A DNA stretch of 64,000 nt from Pseudomonas sp. Its GTDB lineage: Bacteria > Pseudomonadota > Gammaproteobacteria > Pseudomonadales > Pseudomonadaceae. Positions 23,382 through 31,306 of the stretch are shown in pieces. Under the pieces are notes generated by a model. It had not been told where the DNA came from, made no database searches, and was given only the letters and a program-made list of their open reading frames with translations. How positions within the stretch are numbered: the first letter of the stretch is position 1; the number at the start of each line of letters is the position of its first letter. The stretch is taken from positions 548,284 through 612,283 of the forward strand of contig NZ_PEKX01000007.1 of the NCBI RefSeq assembly GCF_002796985.1, written 5' to 3'. The translations under genes and the position numbers were made by a program.

Positions 23382-23394
23382 AAAGGGAGAATCC

Positions 23395-23916
23395 ATGCTT
23401 GAACTGATCCTCGGCGGCGCCCGTTCGGGCAAGAGCCGTCTGGCCGAGCGCCTGGCGCTGCAAAGCGGCCTGCCGGTCACTTACGTCGCCACGGCGCAGG
23501 CCGGCGATGGCGAGATGTCTACCCGTATCCTCCAGCACCGCGAGCGCCGTCCCGAGCACTGGGGGCTGGTGGAAGAACCGCTGGCCCTGGCCGACACGCT
23601 GGAGCGCCTGGCAGCGCCGCAGCATTGCGTGCTGGTGGATTGCCTGACCCTGTGGGTCACCAACCTGCTGCTCCATGAAGACGGCTGGCGCCTGCGCGGC
23701 GAGATCGATGCGCTGCTGGAGGTGCTGCCGCAACTGCCCGGACGCATCCTTCTGGTCAGCAATGAAACCGGGCTGGGCGTAGTGCCGATGGGCGAGCTCA
23801 GCCGCCGATATGTCGACGAGGCCGGCTGGCTGCACCAGTCCCTGGCCGAGGTCAGCGAGCGCGTGGTGTTCACCGTCGCCGGCCTGCCCATGGTGTTGAA
23901 GGGGGAAGCGTTATGA
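23395..23916 (+). CDS. cobP: Adenosylcobinamide kinase / guanylyltransferase CobP (CobU)
   Basis: A 173-residue bifunctional enzyme. It phosphorylates adenosylcobinamide and then attaches GMP, giving AdoCbi-GDP for the last joining step. Walker A GGARSGKS is at residues 7-14, with the Walker B-like VLVDCLTLWVTNLL and the conserved SNETGLGVVP. The ATG at 23395 follows AGGGAGA at good distance. In-frame codons upstream lie in the REPIN and are not conserved. The 184-nt repeat-filled spacer may uncouple this gene from cobQ. The end overlaps cobT by 4 nt. Confidence 0.93.
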   Translation: MLELILGGARSGKSRLAERLALQSGLPVTYVATAQAGDGEMSTRILQHRERRPEHWGLVEEPLALADTLERLAAPQHCVLVDCLTLWVTNLLLHEDGWRLRGEIDALLEVLPQLPGRILLVSNETGLGVVPMGELSRRYVDEAGWLHQSLAEVSERVVFTVAGLPMVLKGEAL

Positions 23917-24968
23917 GTCTGCAATGGTGGCTGCAATCCACCCAGCCGATCGACCGCGTGGCGCAGGACAAGGCTGCCGCACGCCAGGACCAGCTGACCA
24001 AGCCGCGTGGCGCACTGGGCCGGCTGGAAGAGGAGACCATCCGTCTCGCCGGACTGCAGGGCCGCGAGCGGCCGGGCCTGGAGCATCTCTGGATCGCCCT
24101 GTTCGCTGGCGATCATGGCGTGGTGGCTGAGGGCGTGTCGGCCTACCCGCAGGCGGTGACTGTCGAGATGCTGCGCAACTTCGTGCGCGGCGGCGCGGCG
24201 ATCAGTGTGCTGGCCCGTGACCTCGACGCGCGCCTGGAGGTGATTGATCTGGGGACCGCCACGCCGCTGGAGCCGCTGCCGGGCGTACAGCATGTGATGG
24301 TCGGCGCCGGCACCGCCAACTTCACCCGGGAGCCAGCGATGACCGCCGCCCAGTGCCTGATCGCCCTGGAAGCCGGGCGCGAGTCCGTGCGCCGCGCGCA
24401 GCAGGCCGGTACCGAGCTGTTCATCGGTGGTGAGATGGGCATCGGCAATACCAGCTCGGCGGCGGCGCTCGCCTGCGCGCTGCTGGACGAGCCGGCGCAG
24501 GCGCTGGTCGGCCCTGGCACCGGGCTGGACGCGCAGGGCGTCGCGCGCAAGGTCGAAGTGATCGACCGCGCGCTGGCGCTGCACCGCGCCCACTGCGACG
24601 AGCCCTTCGAGGCGCTCTGCCGTCTCGGCGGTTTCGAGATCGCCGCGCTGGTAGGCGCCTATCTCGCCTGCGCGCAGAAGGGCATCCCGGCGCTGGTGGA
24701 CGGTTTCATCTGCACCACCGCCGCGCTGTGCGCGACGCACCTCAACCCCCACTGCCGCGACTGGCTGCTGTTCGCCCACGCTGGTGCGGAGCCGGGGCAC
24801 AACCGCGTACTCGCAGCCTTGAACGCACAGCCGCTGCTGGACCTCGGCCTGCGCCTGGGCGAGGGCAGTGGCGCGGCGTTGGCAGTGCCGCTGCTGCGCC
24901 AGGCGTGTCGGCTGCATGCGGGGATGGCGACCTTCGCCGAGGCAGCGGTGTCGGATCGCCCGGCATGA
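23913..24968 (+). CDS. cobT: Nicotinate-nucleotide--dimethylbenzimidazole phosphoribosyltransferase CobT
   Basis: A 351-residue enzyme that makes alpha-ribazole phosphate from nicotinate mononucleotide and dimethylbenzimidazole. Family motifs are TKPRGALGRLEE, FAGDHGVVAEGVSAYPQ, GGEMGIGNTSSAAAL, and the C-terminal LGEGSGAALAVPLL whose Glu is the catalytic base in the Salmonella enzyme. It uses the product of bluB from the same operon. It overlaps cobP and the phosphatase gene by 4 nt each. Confidence 0.94.
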   Translation: MSLQWWLQSTQPIDRVAQDKAAARQDQLTKPRGALGRLEEETIRLAGLQGRERPGLEHLWIALFAGDHGVVAEGVSAYPQAVTVEMLRNFVRGGAAISVLARDLDARLEVIDLGTATPLEPLPGVQHVMVGAGTANFTREPAMTAAQCLIALEAGRESVRRAQQAGTELFIGGEMGIGNTSSAAALACALLDEPAQALVGPGTGLDAQGVARKVEVIDRALALHRAHCDEPFEALCRLGGFEIAALVGAYLACAQKGIPALVDGFICTTAALCATHLNPHCRDWLLFAHAGAEPGHNRVLAALNAQPLLDLGLRLGEGSGAALAVPLLRQACRLHAGMATFAEAAVSDRPA

Positions 24969-25552
24969 CGCTGCGCCTGGAGCTGCTGCGCCACGGTGAA
25001 ACCGAACTCGGTGGTGGTTTTCGCGGACGCCTGGACGACGCGCTGACCGAAGCGGGTTGGGCGCAGATGCGTGCGGCGGTGGCAGATGAGTGCCGCTGGT
25101 CGGCGCTGGTCAGCTCGCCTTTGCAGCGCTGCGCGGCTTTCGCTGAGGAATTGGCGGCGCGCCATGGTTTGCCGCTGGGCTTCGAGGCGGGCCTGCAGGA
25201 GCTGGATTTCGGCCAGTGGGAAGGCCTTTCGCCAGCTACTCTGATGGAGAGCGATGCTGCGGCGCTGGAGCGCTTCTGGAACGATCCATACACCTTCCCG
25301 CCGCCCGGTGGCGAGGCCATGGGCGACTTCGAATCCCGCGTCTTCGCGGCGCTGGAACGCCTCTACCAGACCCATGCCGGATCTTCTGTGCTGGTCGTCA
25401 CCCACGGCGGTGTGATGCGCCTGCTCGGCGCCCTGGCCAACGGCCTGCCGGCGAAACGCTTGCTGGAAGTGGTGGTGACTCACGGCGAATGCATGGCGCT
25501 GGAAGTGACCCGCGAGGGTGACGGCTGGCGCATCCACAAGGCGCAACTTTAA
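24965..25552 (+). CDS. cobC: Alpha-ribazole phosphatase (histidine phosphatase CobC)
   Basis: A 195-residue histidine phosphatase. It removes the phosphate from alpha-ribazole phosphate or from cobalamin 5'-phosphate. The catalytic RHGET has its nucleophilic His at residue 10. Further motifs are SSPLQRC, ELDFGQWEG, and the second catalytic His in VVTHGGVMR. The ATG at 24965 overlaps the cobT stop. The symbol follows E. coli and Salmonella usage and differs from the decarboxylase CobC at 20743, a known naming clash. It fits the operon, between cobT and cobS. Confidence 0.87.
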   Translation: MTLRLELLRHGETELGGGFRGRLDDALTEAGWAQMRAAVADECRWSALVSSPLQRCAAFAEELAARHGLPLGFEAGLQELDFGQWEGLSPATLMESDAAALERFWNDPYTFPPPGGEAMGDFESRVFAALERLYQTHAGSSVLVVTHGGVMRLLGALANGLPAKRLLEVVVTHGECMALEVTREGDGWRIHKAQL

Positions 25553-25564
25553 GTCGAAACCCTG

Positions 25565-26380
25565 ATGAGCAACCCACACCCGGATCGCGAGCAAGAGGCC
25601 CCCGAGCCTGCCGAGCAGAGCGGAGCGGACGCGCGCGTCGCCCAGCTCAGCGACTGGTGCCTGCCACTGGTGGCGGTGCAGTTCCTCACCCGCTTGCCGG
25701 TGCGCCTTGGGCACATGCCGACGCCGGAGCAGTTCGGCCGCGCCACGCTGTATTACCCCCTGGTGGGCTTGCTGATCGGTGCCGTGCTGTTTGCCATGGG
25801 CGAGTTGCTCAGTGGCGTGCACCTGCTGTTGCAGGCCGCGCTGATCCTGCTGGTGTGGGTGGCCTTTACCGGCGCGTTGCACCTCGATGGCCTGGCCGAT
25901 ACGGCGGACGCCTGGGTCGGCGGCCTGGGCGACCGCGAACGCACGTTGGCGATCATGAAAGACCCGCGCTGCGGGCCGGCCGCGGTCGTTGCGCTGGTGC
26001 TGTTGCTGCTGCTGAAGTTCGCGGCGATCACCGCCATCCTCGGCAATCACCAGCACTGGGGCTTGTTGTTGGCGCCCTGGCTGGGGCGCTGCGCGCTGCC
26101 GCTGCTGTTCTTCACCACCGACTATGCGCGCAAGGGCGGCCTGGGCCAGGCGCTGGCCGACCATCTGCCGCGCGGTGCGATGCCGTGGATGCTGGCGGCC
26201 AACGCCGCGCTGATGCTGCTGGCGGGGCTGACCGGGATGCTGGCGCTGGTGGTCGCGCTGGTGGTGTTCGTCTGGCTGCGCAGCCGCTTTATCGCCCGCC
26301 TGGGCGGTACCACCGGGGATACCGCCGGGGCGATGCTGGAAATGATCGAGTGCGCGGTGCTGGTGGCGTTGGCGCTCTGA
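25565..26380 (+). CDS. cobS: Adenosylcobinamide-GDP ribazoletransferase CobS (CobV)
   Basis: A 271-residue inner-membrane enzyme that joins AdoCbi-GDP and alpha-ribazole (phosphate) to give adenosylcobalamin (phosphate). Conserved sequence includes LHLDGLADTADAWVGG with acidic residues for Mg, and MKDPRCGPAAVVALVLLLLLKF. About six membrane segments follow. The first 28 or so residues are polar (NPHPDREQEAPEPAEQSG) and not typical, so a later start is possible, though no better start codon precedes the conserved region. It is the last cob gene here; repeats follow. Confidence 0.92.
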   Translation: MSNPHPDREQEAPEPAEQSGADARVAQLSDWCLPLVAVQFLTRLPVRLGHMPTPEQFGRATLYYPLVGLLIGAVLFAMGELLSGVHLLLQAALILLVWVAFTGALHLDGLADTADAWVGGLGDRERTLAIMKDPRCGPAAVVALVLLLLLKFAAITAILGNHQHWGLLLAPWLGRCALPLLFFTTDYARKGGLGQALADHLPRGAMPWMLAANAALMLLAGLTGMLALVVALVVFVWLRSRFIARLGGTTGDTAGAMLEMIECAVLVALAL

Positions 26381-26417
26381 TCCCGCCGGCGGACGCGGGC
26401 CCGGCCTGGACGCCTTT

Positions 26418-26499
26418 GTAGGATGGCGTGGAGCGTAGCGATACCCATCAATGTTCCTGTACCGACAGCATGGGTATCGCAAGCTCCACCCATCCTACG
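26418..26499. repeat. Palindromic repeat, family C
   Basis: Arms GTAGGATGGCGTGGAGC...GATACCCATC (26418-26449) and the near reverse complement, ending CCACCCATCCTACG (26468-26499). It is the only copy in this window and sits right after cobS. Confidence 0.85.
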
Positions 26500-26530
26500 T
26501 TCTCGATATCCAGCGTAGCCGGAGCAACCC

Positions 26531-26609
26531 TGTAGGAGCGAGCTTGCTCGCGAACCGCATGGTGCCGATGCGGCCGGAAAATCTGTTCGCGAGCAAGCTC
26601 GCTCCTACA
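26531..26609. repeat. REPIN-type palindromic repeat, family A, copy 3
   Basis: Arms at 26531-26554 and 26586-26609. The spacer, with TGCGGCCGGAAA, is very close to that of copy 4 at 31069, so these two belong to one sub-lineage. It lies in the convergent gap between cobS and the acyl-CoA dehydrogenase. Confidence 0.9.
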
Positions 26610-26652
26610 TGGGCCCTCCGCCTTTGGGAGGGGGCATCGCTCTGCGTCTTCC

Positions 26653-28473
26653 TCAATCGAAGGCGAAATGCTCCGACTTCAACCCCATGATCGACCGCAC
26701 CGGCTTCGCCATCGCCGATGCATGCCCCTTGGCGCGCGGCAGCATACGGGCGAAGTAGAAGTCGCTGGTGGCGATCTTGGCCTTGTAGAAGTCGCTCGAT
26801 TCACTGCCGCCCTGGCGCAGGCGCTTGCGCGCGGCGGCTTCCTGCAGCGCCCAGGAATACGCCAGTGCGGCGTAGCCGGAGAACATCAGGTAGTCGTGGC
26901 TGGCGGTGCTTACCAGGTCGCGTTGCTTGCGGGCGGTGAGGGCGATGCGCATCGTCAGCAGGTTCCACTGCGCGCAGAGCTTGAGCAGGGTGAGCGCGCG
27001 GCCGCGCATGGCTGGCTCCTGCTTCAGCAGCTCGATGGCGAACTTCGCCACCTGCCGGGTGAAGTCGCGCACGGCCTTGCCCTGGGTCATCAGCAGCACC
27101 TTGCGGCCGAGCAGGTCCAGCGCCTGGATGCCGGTGGTGCCCTCGTAGAGCGTGGCGATTCGCGCGTCGCGGACGATCTGCTCCATGCCGTGTTCCTTGA
27201 TGTAGCCATGGCCGCCGAATACCTGCATGCCGAGGTTGGCGCTCTCCAGGCCCAGCTCGGTCAGGCAGCCCTTGAGGATCGGGGTGAGGAAGCCGAGCTT
27301 GTCGTCCCAGCGGTCGTACTCGGCGTTATCGTTGGTCAGCAGGCCCTGGATCATCTTGTCGGCGTACTGGGTGGCCAGGTAGATCAGCGCGCGGCCGCCC
27401 TCGGCCACGGCCTTCTGGGTCAGCAGCATGCGGCGCACGTCGCCGTGGTGCATCAGGGTATCGGCGATCTCGCCCGGTTCCTTGGTGCCGGAAAGGGCGC
27501 GCATCGAACGGCGTTCACGGGCGTAGGCGAGTGCGCCCTGGTAGGCCAACTCGGCGGTGGCGACGCCCTGGATGGCCGTGCCGATGCGTGCGCTGTTCAT
27601 GAAGGTGAACATGCATTCCAGGCCCTTGTTCGGTTCGCCGATCAGGTAGCCGGTGGCACCGTCGAAGTTCATCACGCAGGTGGCCGAGGCCTTGATGCCC
27701 ATCTTCTTTTCCAGCGCGCCGCAGGTCACGCCGTTGCGCGGGCCGAGGCTGCCGGCGACTCCGGGAAGAAATTTGGGAACGATGAACAGCGAGATGCCGC
27801 GCGTGCCCTTGGGCGCATCGGGCAGGCGGGCGAGGACGATGTGGACGATGTTCTCGGTGAGGTCGTGCTCGCCGGAGGAGATGAAAATCTTGGTGCCGGT
27901 GATCGCGTAGCTGCCGTCGGCGTTGGTTTCGGCGCGGGTCTTCACCTGGCCCAGATCGGTGCCGCACTGCGGCTCTGTCAGGCACATGGTGCCGCCCCAG
28001 CGGCCTTCGGTGAGCGGGGTGAGGTAGGTGTGTTTCTGTTCCTCGGTGCCGTGCTGCATCACGGTGTTCATCGCGCCCAGTGACAGGCCCGGATACATCG
28101 AGAACGGCCAGTTGGCGGTGCCCAGCATCTCCTGCTTGAGCGCGCCGAGGCTCATCGGCAGGCCCTGGCCGCCATATTCCACCGGGTGCGACAGGCCCTG
28201 CCAGCCGCCGGCGACGTAGGCGTCGTAGGCTTCCTTGAATCCCTGGGGCGTGCGCACTTCGCCGTTCTCCAGGTGGCAGCCTTCCTCGTCACCACTGTGG
28301 TAGAGCGGGGCGATCACTTCCTCGCAGAGCCTGGCGCATTCGCCGAGGATGGCGTCGACCATGTCTGGCGTGGCTTCGCCGCCGTTGACCAGGTTCTGGT
28401 AATGGCTGGGGAAATCGAAGACTTCGTTGAGCAGGAAGCGGGTGTCGCGCAGCGGGGCTTTGTAGACGGGCAT
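26653..28473 (-). CDS. Acyl-CoA dehydrogenase (DmdC/FadE-like, long C-terminal form)
   Basis: A 606-residue FAD enzyme. It has the N-terminal, middle (MCLTEPQCGTDLGQVKTRAE, then ITGTKIFISSGEHDL) and C-terminal acyl-CoA dehydrogenase domains plus an extra C-terminal helical extension, as in the roughly 600-residue Pseudomonas group. The probable catalytic base is the Glu in TLYEGTTGIQALDLLGRKVL. Related enzymes act on 3-methylmercaptopropionyl-CoA or fatty acyl-CoAs; the substrate here is unknown. I chose the ATG at 28473 (MPVYKAPLRDTRFLLNEVF) with GAGG upstream. The frame is open further upstream but non-homologous. It is divergent from marR and may share its regulation. Confidence 0.88.
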   Translation of the reverse strand: MPVYKAPLRDTRFLLNEVFDFPSHYQNLVNGGEATPDMVDAILGECARLCEEVIAPLYHSGDEEGCHLENGEVRTPQGFKEAYDAYVAGGWQGLSHPVEYGGQGLPMSLGALKQEMLGTANWPFSMYPGLSLGAMNTVMQHGTEEQKHTYLTPLTEGRWGGTMCLTEPQCGTDLGQVKTRAETNADGSYAITGTKIFISSGEHDLTENIVHIVLARLPDAPKGTRGISLFIVPKFLPGVAGSLGPRNGVTCGALEKKMGIKASATCVMNFDGATGYLIGEPNKGLECMFTFMNSARIGTAIQGVATAELAYQGALAYARERRSMRALSGTKEPGEIADTLMHHGDVRRMLLTQKAVAEGGRALIYLATQYADKMIQGLLTNDNAEYDRWDDKLGFLTPILKGCLTELGLESANLGMQVFGGHGYIKEHGMEQIVRDARIATLYEGTTGIQALDLLGRKVLLMTQGKAVRDFTRQVAKFAIELLKQEPAMRGRALTLLKLCAQWNLLTMRIALTARKQRDLVSTASHDYLMFSGYAALAYSWALQEAAARKRLRQGGSESSDFYKAKIATSDFYFARMLPRAKGHASAMAKPVRSIMGLKSEHFAFD

Positions 28474-28610
28474 CGGGGACCTCGGACCGTGATGCGCCCC
28501 GTCGAAAGCGCGGGGCTGGACGGCCGCAGTTATACGGCTGGTCCGCGGTGGTGCCCTTGGCTGCGCCAACGCCTCGCACTGGCAGATGGGACAATCGGTC
28601 GCGCCGGCCA

Positions 28611-28643
28611 TTGACCGGGCGCAAGTTGCGGGTATATACACGT
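28611..28643 (+). promoter_or_regulatory. marR promoter with overlapping operator, site 1
   Basis: A sigma-70-like promoter is visible: TTGACC (28611-28616), a 16-nt spacer and TATATA (28633-28638). The -10 lies inside the near-palindrome GCGGGTATATACACGT (28628-28643), 4 nt before the marR ATG. The layout fits autorepression. Confidence 0.65.
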
Positions 28644-28647
28644 ATTC

Positions 28648-29064
28648 ATGCTGACCACCCACTGCCTCTGCACCAAACTGCGTCGCTCGGCCCGCGCCGT
28701 GACCCGCGTCTACGACGATGCCCTGAAGGGCGTCGGGCTGACCACTGCGCAATTTTCCCTGCTGCGGCACCTGTCGCGGCTGGAGCAGCCGAGCATCTCC
28801 GAGCTGGCCGAGGCCATGGGGCTGGATCGCAGTACCCTCGGGCGCAATCTCAAGCCACTGGAGGCCGATGGCCTGGTGAAGCTGGAAGAGGGTGAGGACC
28901 TGCGCAACCGTATCGTGGCGCTGACGCCGGCCGGGCTCGAACGTATCGTGCGCGGACGTGAAGCCTGGGACGCGGCGCAGCAGGATGTGGCGGCGCACCT
29001 GGGTGATGACAAGCGCCGTCAGCTGGAAGCCTTGCTGGATGAATTGGTCGCGCTGGAGAGCTAG
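28648..29064 (+). CDS. MarR-family transcriptional regulator
   Basis: A 138-residue winged-helix regulator. The recognition region is SISELAEAMGLDRSTLGRNLKPLEADGLVKLEEGEDLRNRIVALTPAG, with the wing around DLRNR, and helices at both ends serve for dimer formation. Near-identical 16-bp palindromes lie before this gene and before the MFS gene, so it very probably represses both. The divergent acyl-CoA dehydrogenase promoter may also be affected. MarR proteins usually release DNA on binding small aromatics or on cysteine oxidation; the protein has one cysteine (C7). The ligand is unknown. Confidence 0.9.
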   Translation: MLTTHCLCTKLRRSARAVTRVYDDALKGVGLTTAQFSLLRHLSRLEQPSISELAEAMGLDRSTLGRNLKPLEADGLVKLEEGEDLRNRIVALTPAGLERIVRGREAWDAAQQDVAAHLGDDKRRQLEALLDELVALES

Positions 29065-29100
29065 CGGCGGCCTGCGTGCTGTTTAGAAGAACGAACAAAA

Positions 29101-29116
29101 GCGGGTATATACCCGT
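29101..29116 (+). promoter_or_regulatory. MFS gene operator, site 2
   Basis: GCGGGTATATACCCGT has a perfect inner palindrome CGGGTATATACCCG (29102-29115). It differs from site 1 at a single base and lies 14 nt before the MFS ATG, just ahead of its GGAG ribosome site. Confidence 0.65.
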
Positions 29117-29129
29117 GCAGGAGCAACCG

Positions 29130-30332
29130 ATGTCGAAGCTGTCGCGCACGGGGTTCTGGATACTGCTATCCGGCGCCCTGATCCTCGCCCTGTCCCTGGG
29201 TATCCGCCATGGCTTCGGCCTGTTTCTCGCGCCGATGAGCGCCGAGTTCGGCTGGGGGCGCGAAACCTTCGCCTTTGCCATCGCCCTGCAGAACCTGATC
29301 TGGGGGATCGCCCAGCCGTTCACCGGCGCCATCGCCGACCGCTTCGGCGCCATGCGCACCGTGCTGGTGGGCGGCATCCTCTATGCCGTCGGCCTGGTGC
29401 TGATGGGCTATTCCGACTCGGCCTTCAGCCTGTCGATGAGTGCGGGCCTGCTGATCGGCATTGGCCTCTCCGGTACTTCGTTCTCGGTGATCCTCGGCGC
29501 GGTCGGCCGTGCGGTGCCGCTGGAACGCCGCAGCATGGCGATGGGCATCTCGGCGGCGGCGGGCTCCTTCGGCCAGTTCATCATGCTGCCGGGAACGCTG
29601 GGGTTGATCGGCTGGCTGGGCTGGTCCGCCGCATTGCTGGTGCTGGGCCTGCTGGTGGCTTTCATCGTTCCACTGGCGGCGCTGATGCGCGACAAGCCGT
29701 TGCCCATGCAGGGCCATGAACAAAGCCTCGGCGAAGCACTGCGCGAGGCCGTCGGCCACTCCGGCTTCTGGCTGCTGTCGCTGGGCTTCTTCGTCTGCGG
29801 CTTCCAGGTGGTATTCATCGGCGTGCACCTGCCGGCCTACCTGGTGGACCGCCACCTGCCGGCCACCGTCGGCACCACGGTGCTGGCGCTGGTGGGGCTG
29901 TTCAATGTGTTCGGTACCTACCTCGCCGGCTGGCTGGGCGGGCGGATGAGCAAGCCCAAGCTGCTCACCGGCCTTTACCTGCTGCGCGGCGTGGTGATCA
30001 TCACTTTCCTCTGGGCGCCGCTGACGATGTGGACGGCCTACCTGTTCGGCATCGCCATGGGCCTGCTGTGGCTGTCCACCGTGCCGCTCACCAACGGTAC
30101 GGTCGCCACGCTGTTCGGTGTGCGCAACTTGTCGATGCTCGGCGGCATCACCTTCCTGTTCCACCAGATCGGCGCCTTCCTCGGCGGCTGGCTGGGCGGC
30201 TACGTGTATGACCACACCGGCAACTACGACCTGGTCTGGCAGATTTCCATCCTCCTCAGCCTGCTCGCCGCCTTGCTCAACTGGCCGGTGCGCGAACGCC
30301 CGGTCGAGCGCACGGCGCTGGGGGTGGCATGA
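29130..30332 (+). CDS. Major facilitator superfamily transporter
   Basis: A 400-residue inner-membrane transporter with 12 predicted segments. The cytoplasmic loop after segment 2 has the MFS pattern GAIADRFGAMR. The start (GFWILLSGALILALSLGIRHGFGLFLAPM) matches the oxalate/formate and monocarboxylate-like MFS proteins common in Pseudomonas. Substrate and direction are unknown. The ATG at 29130 has CAGGAG 6 nt upstream; an earlier in-frame ATG at 29076 would put the operator inside the coding region and is unlikely. It is controlled by the upstream MarR gene by inference. Confidence 0.88.
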   Translation: MSKLSRTGFWILLSGALILALSLGIRHGFGLFLAPMSAEFGWGRETFAFAIALQNLIWGIAQPFTGAIADRFGAMRTVLVGGILYAVGLVLMGYSDSAFSLSMSAGLLIGIGLSGTSFSVILGAVGRAVPLERRSMAMGISAAAGSFGQFIMLPGTLGLIGWLGWSAALLVLGLLVAFIVPLAALMRDKPLPMQGHEQSLGEALREAVGHSGFWLLSLGFFVCGFQVVFIGVHLPAYLVDRHLPATVGTTVLALVGLFNVFGTYLAGWLGGRMSKPKLLTGLYLLRGVVIITFLWAPLTMWTAYLFGIAMGLLWLSTVPLTNGTVATLFGVRNLSMLGGITFLFHQIGAFLGGWLGGYVYDHTGNYDLVWQISILLSLLAALLNWPVRERPVERTALGVA

Positions 30333-30451
30333 AGCGTTCAGTAGTGCTCGGGTTGCTGCTGGGCCTCGGCCTGGCACTGGTCGGCCTCGCCTGGTGGGGC
30401 TGGCAACGCGGCGGCCTGGCGCTGATGCAGTTGGGCATGGGCAGTTGCTGA
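30329..30451 (+). CDS. Putative 40-residue single-pass membrane peptide
   Basis: A 40-codon ORF that begins on the MFS stop codon (ATGA overlap). The peptide is MKRSVVLGLLLGLGLALVGL followed by AWWGWQRGGLALMQLGMGSC: a positive N-terminus, one membrane span and a terminal cysteine. The overlap, composition and codon use like the neighbours support translation by coupling. No homologue is known to me. It could be an accessory subunit of the transporter or simply chance. Confidence 0.5.
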   Translation: MKRSVVLGLLLGLGLALVGLAWWGWQRGGLALMQLGMGSC

Positions 30452-30499
30452 TGCCCGGCGCGCGGGGTAGCGTGGCGGGATAAATCGAGGATCACTGCC

Positions 30500-31051
30500 A
30501 TGCGTCTTCCCTTGCTCGCCCTGACTTTGCTGTTGCCCCTGGCCGCGCAAGCCGCCGACTGCCCGGCGCTGCTCAAGACCCAGGGCGAACTGCCCAAGCT
30601 GCGCTCCAAGGATGTGCTCGACCTGTGCGAGTTGTATGCCGGCAAGCCGCTGGTGGTGGTGAACACTGCCAGCCACTGCGGCTTCACCCCGCAGTTCAAG
30701 GGCCTCGAAGCCGTTTACCAGCAGTACAAGGGCCAGGGCCTGGAAGTGCTCGGCGTGCCCTCCGACGACTTCAAGCAGGAAGATGCCGACGCCGCTGAGA
30801 CCGCCAAGGTCTGCTACGGCAACTACGGTGTGACCTTCAACATGACCTCGGTGCAGCACGTCCGCGGCGACGAGGCGATCCCGCTGTTCAAGGACTTGGC
30901 CCAGCAGGCCGACCAGGTACCGCGCTGGAACTTCTTCAAGTACGTGGTGGACCGCCAGGGCAAGGTGGTCGCCCAGTTTTCCAGCCTGACCAAGCCGGAT
31001 GACCCGGAACTGCGGGCGGCGATCGAGAAGGCTATCGCCAGCCAGCCCTGA
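30500..31051 (+). CDS. Secreted glutathione peroxidase-family protein
   Basis: A 183-residue thiol peroxidase of the GPx family with a signal peptide (cut after AQA near residue 18), so it acts in the periplasm. The peroxidatic Cys is C60 in NTASHCGFTPQ, and the conserved WNFFKYVVDRQGKVV follows. A Cys near residue 105 (KVCYGNYGV) may be the resolving residue; such bacterial enzymes usually depend on thioredoxin-like partners rather than glutathione. GAGG precedes the ATG. It follows the MFS gene by about 50 nt after the small ORF. Confidence 0.87.
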   Translation: MRLPLLALTLLLPLAAQAADCPALLKTQGELPKLRSKDVLDLCELYAGKPLVVVNTASHCGFTPQFKGLEAVYQQYKGQGLEVLGVPSDDFKQEDADAAETAKVCYGNYGVTFNMTSVQHVRGDEAIPLFKDLAQQADQVPRWNFFKYVVDRQGKVVAQFSSLTKPDDPELRAAIEKAIASQP

Positions 31052-31068
31052 CGCGCCGATCTGCTTTC

Positions 31069-31158
31069 GCAGGAGCGAGGGGGACGCCCAGTCCTTGCTC
31101 GCGAACCGAATGGCACCGGTGCGGCCGGAAACTCATTCGCGAGCAAGCTCGCTCCTAC
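31069..31158. repeat. REPIN-type palindromic repeat, family A, copy 4, interrupted
   Basis: The right arm (31136-31158) is intact. The left arm reads GCAGGAGCGAG, then 14 extra bases GGGGACGCCCAGTC (31080-31093), then CTTGCTCGCGAA. Removing those 14 bases restores the normal arm. The spacer matches copy 3. Confidence 0.88.
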
Positions 31159-31306
31159 AGAAAGCGAAAGCCGGGCTTTTGTGCGCCCGCATCGCATGGT
31201 TGGAAATTTTCTGTTACAGGTTCGGCGCTGGAGTGCGACAATTCGAGCCCGACGGCACAGCAATTGGCCGTCGATGTCATGGATACAATTCAGGAGATTG
31301 ACCCCT

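Noticed and set aside
31165..31181. Terminator after the glutathione peroxidase gene
   Set aside because: AAAGC-CGG-GCTTT has only a 5-bp stem and a 3-nt loop. It is too weak to call.
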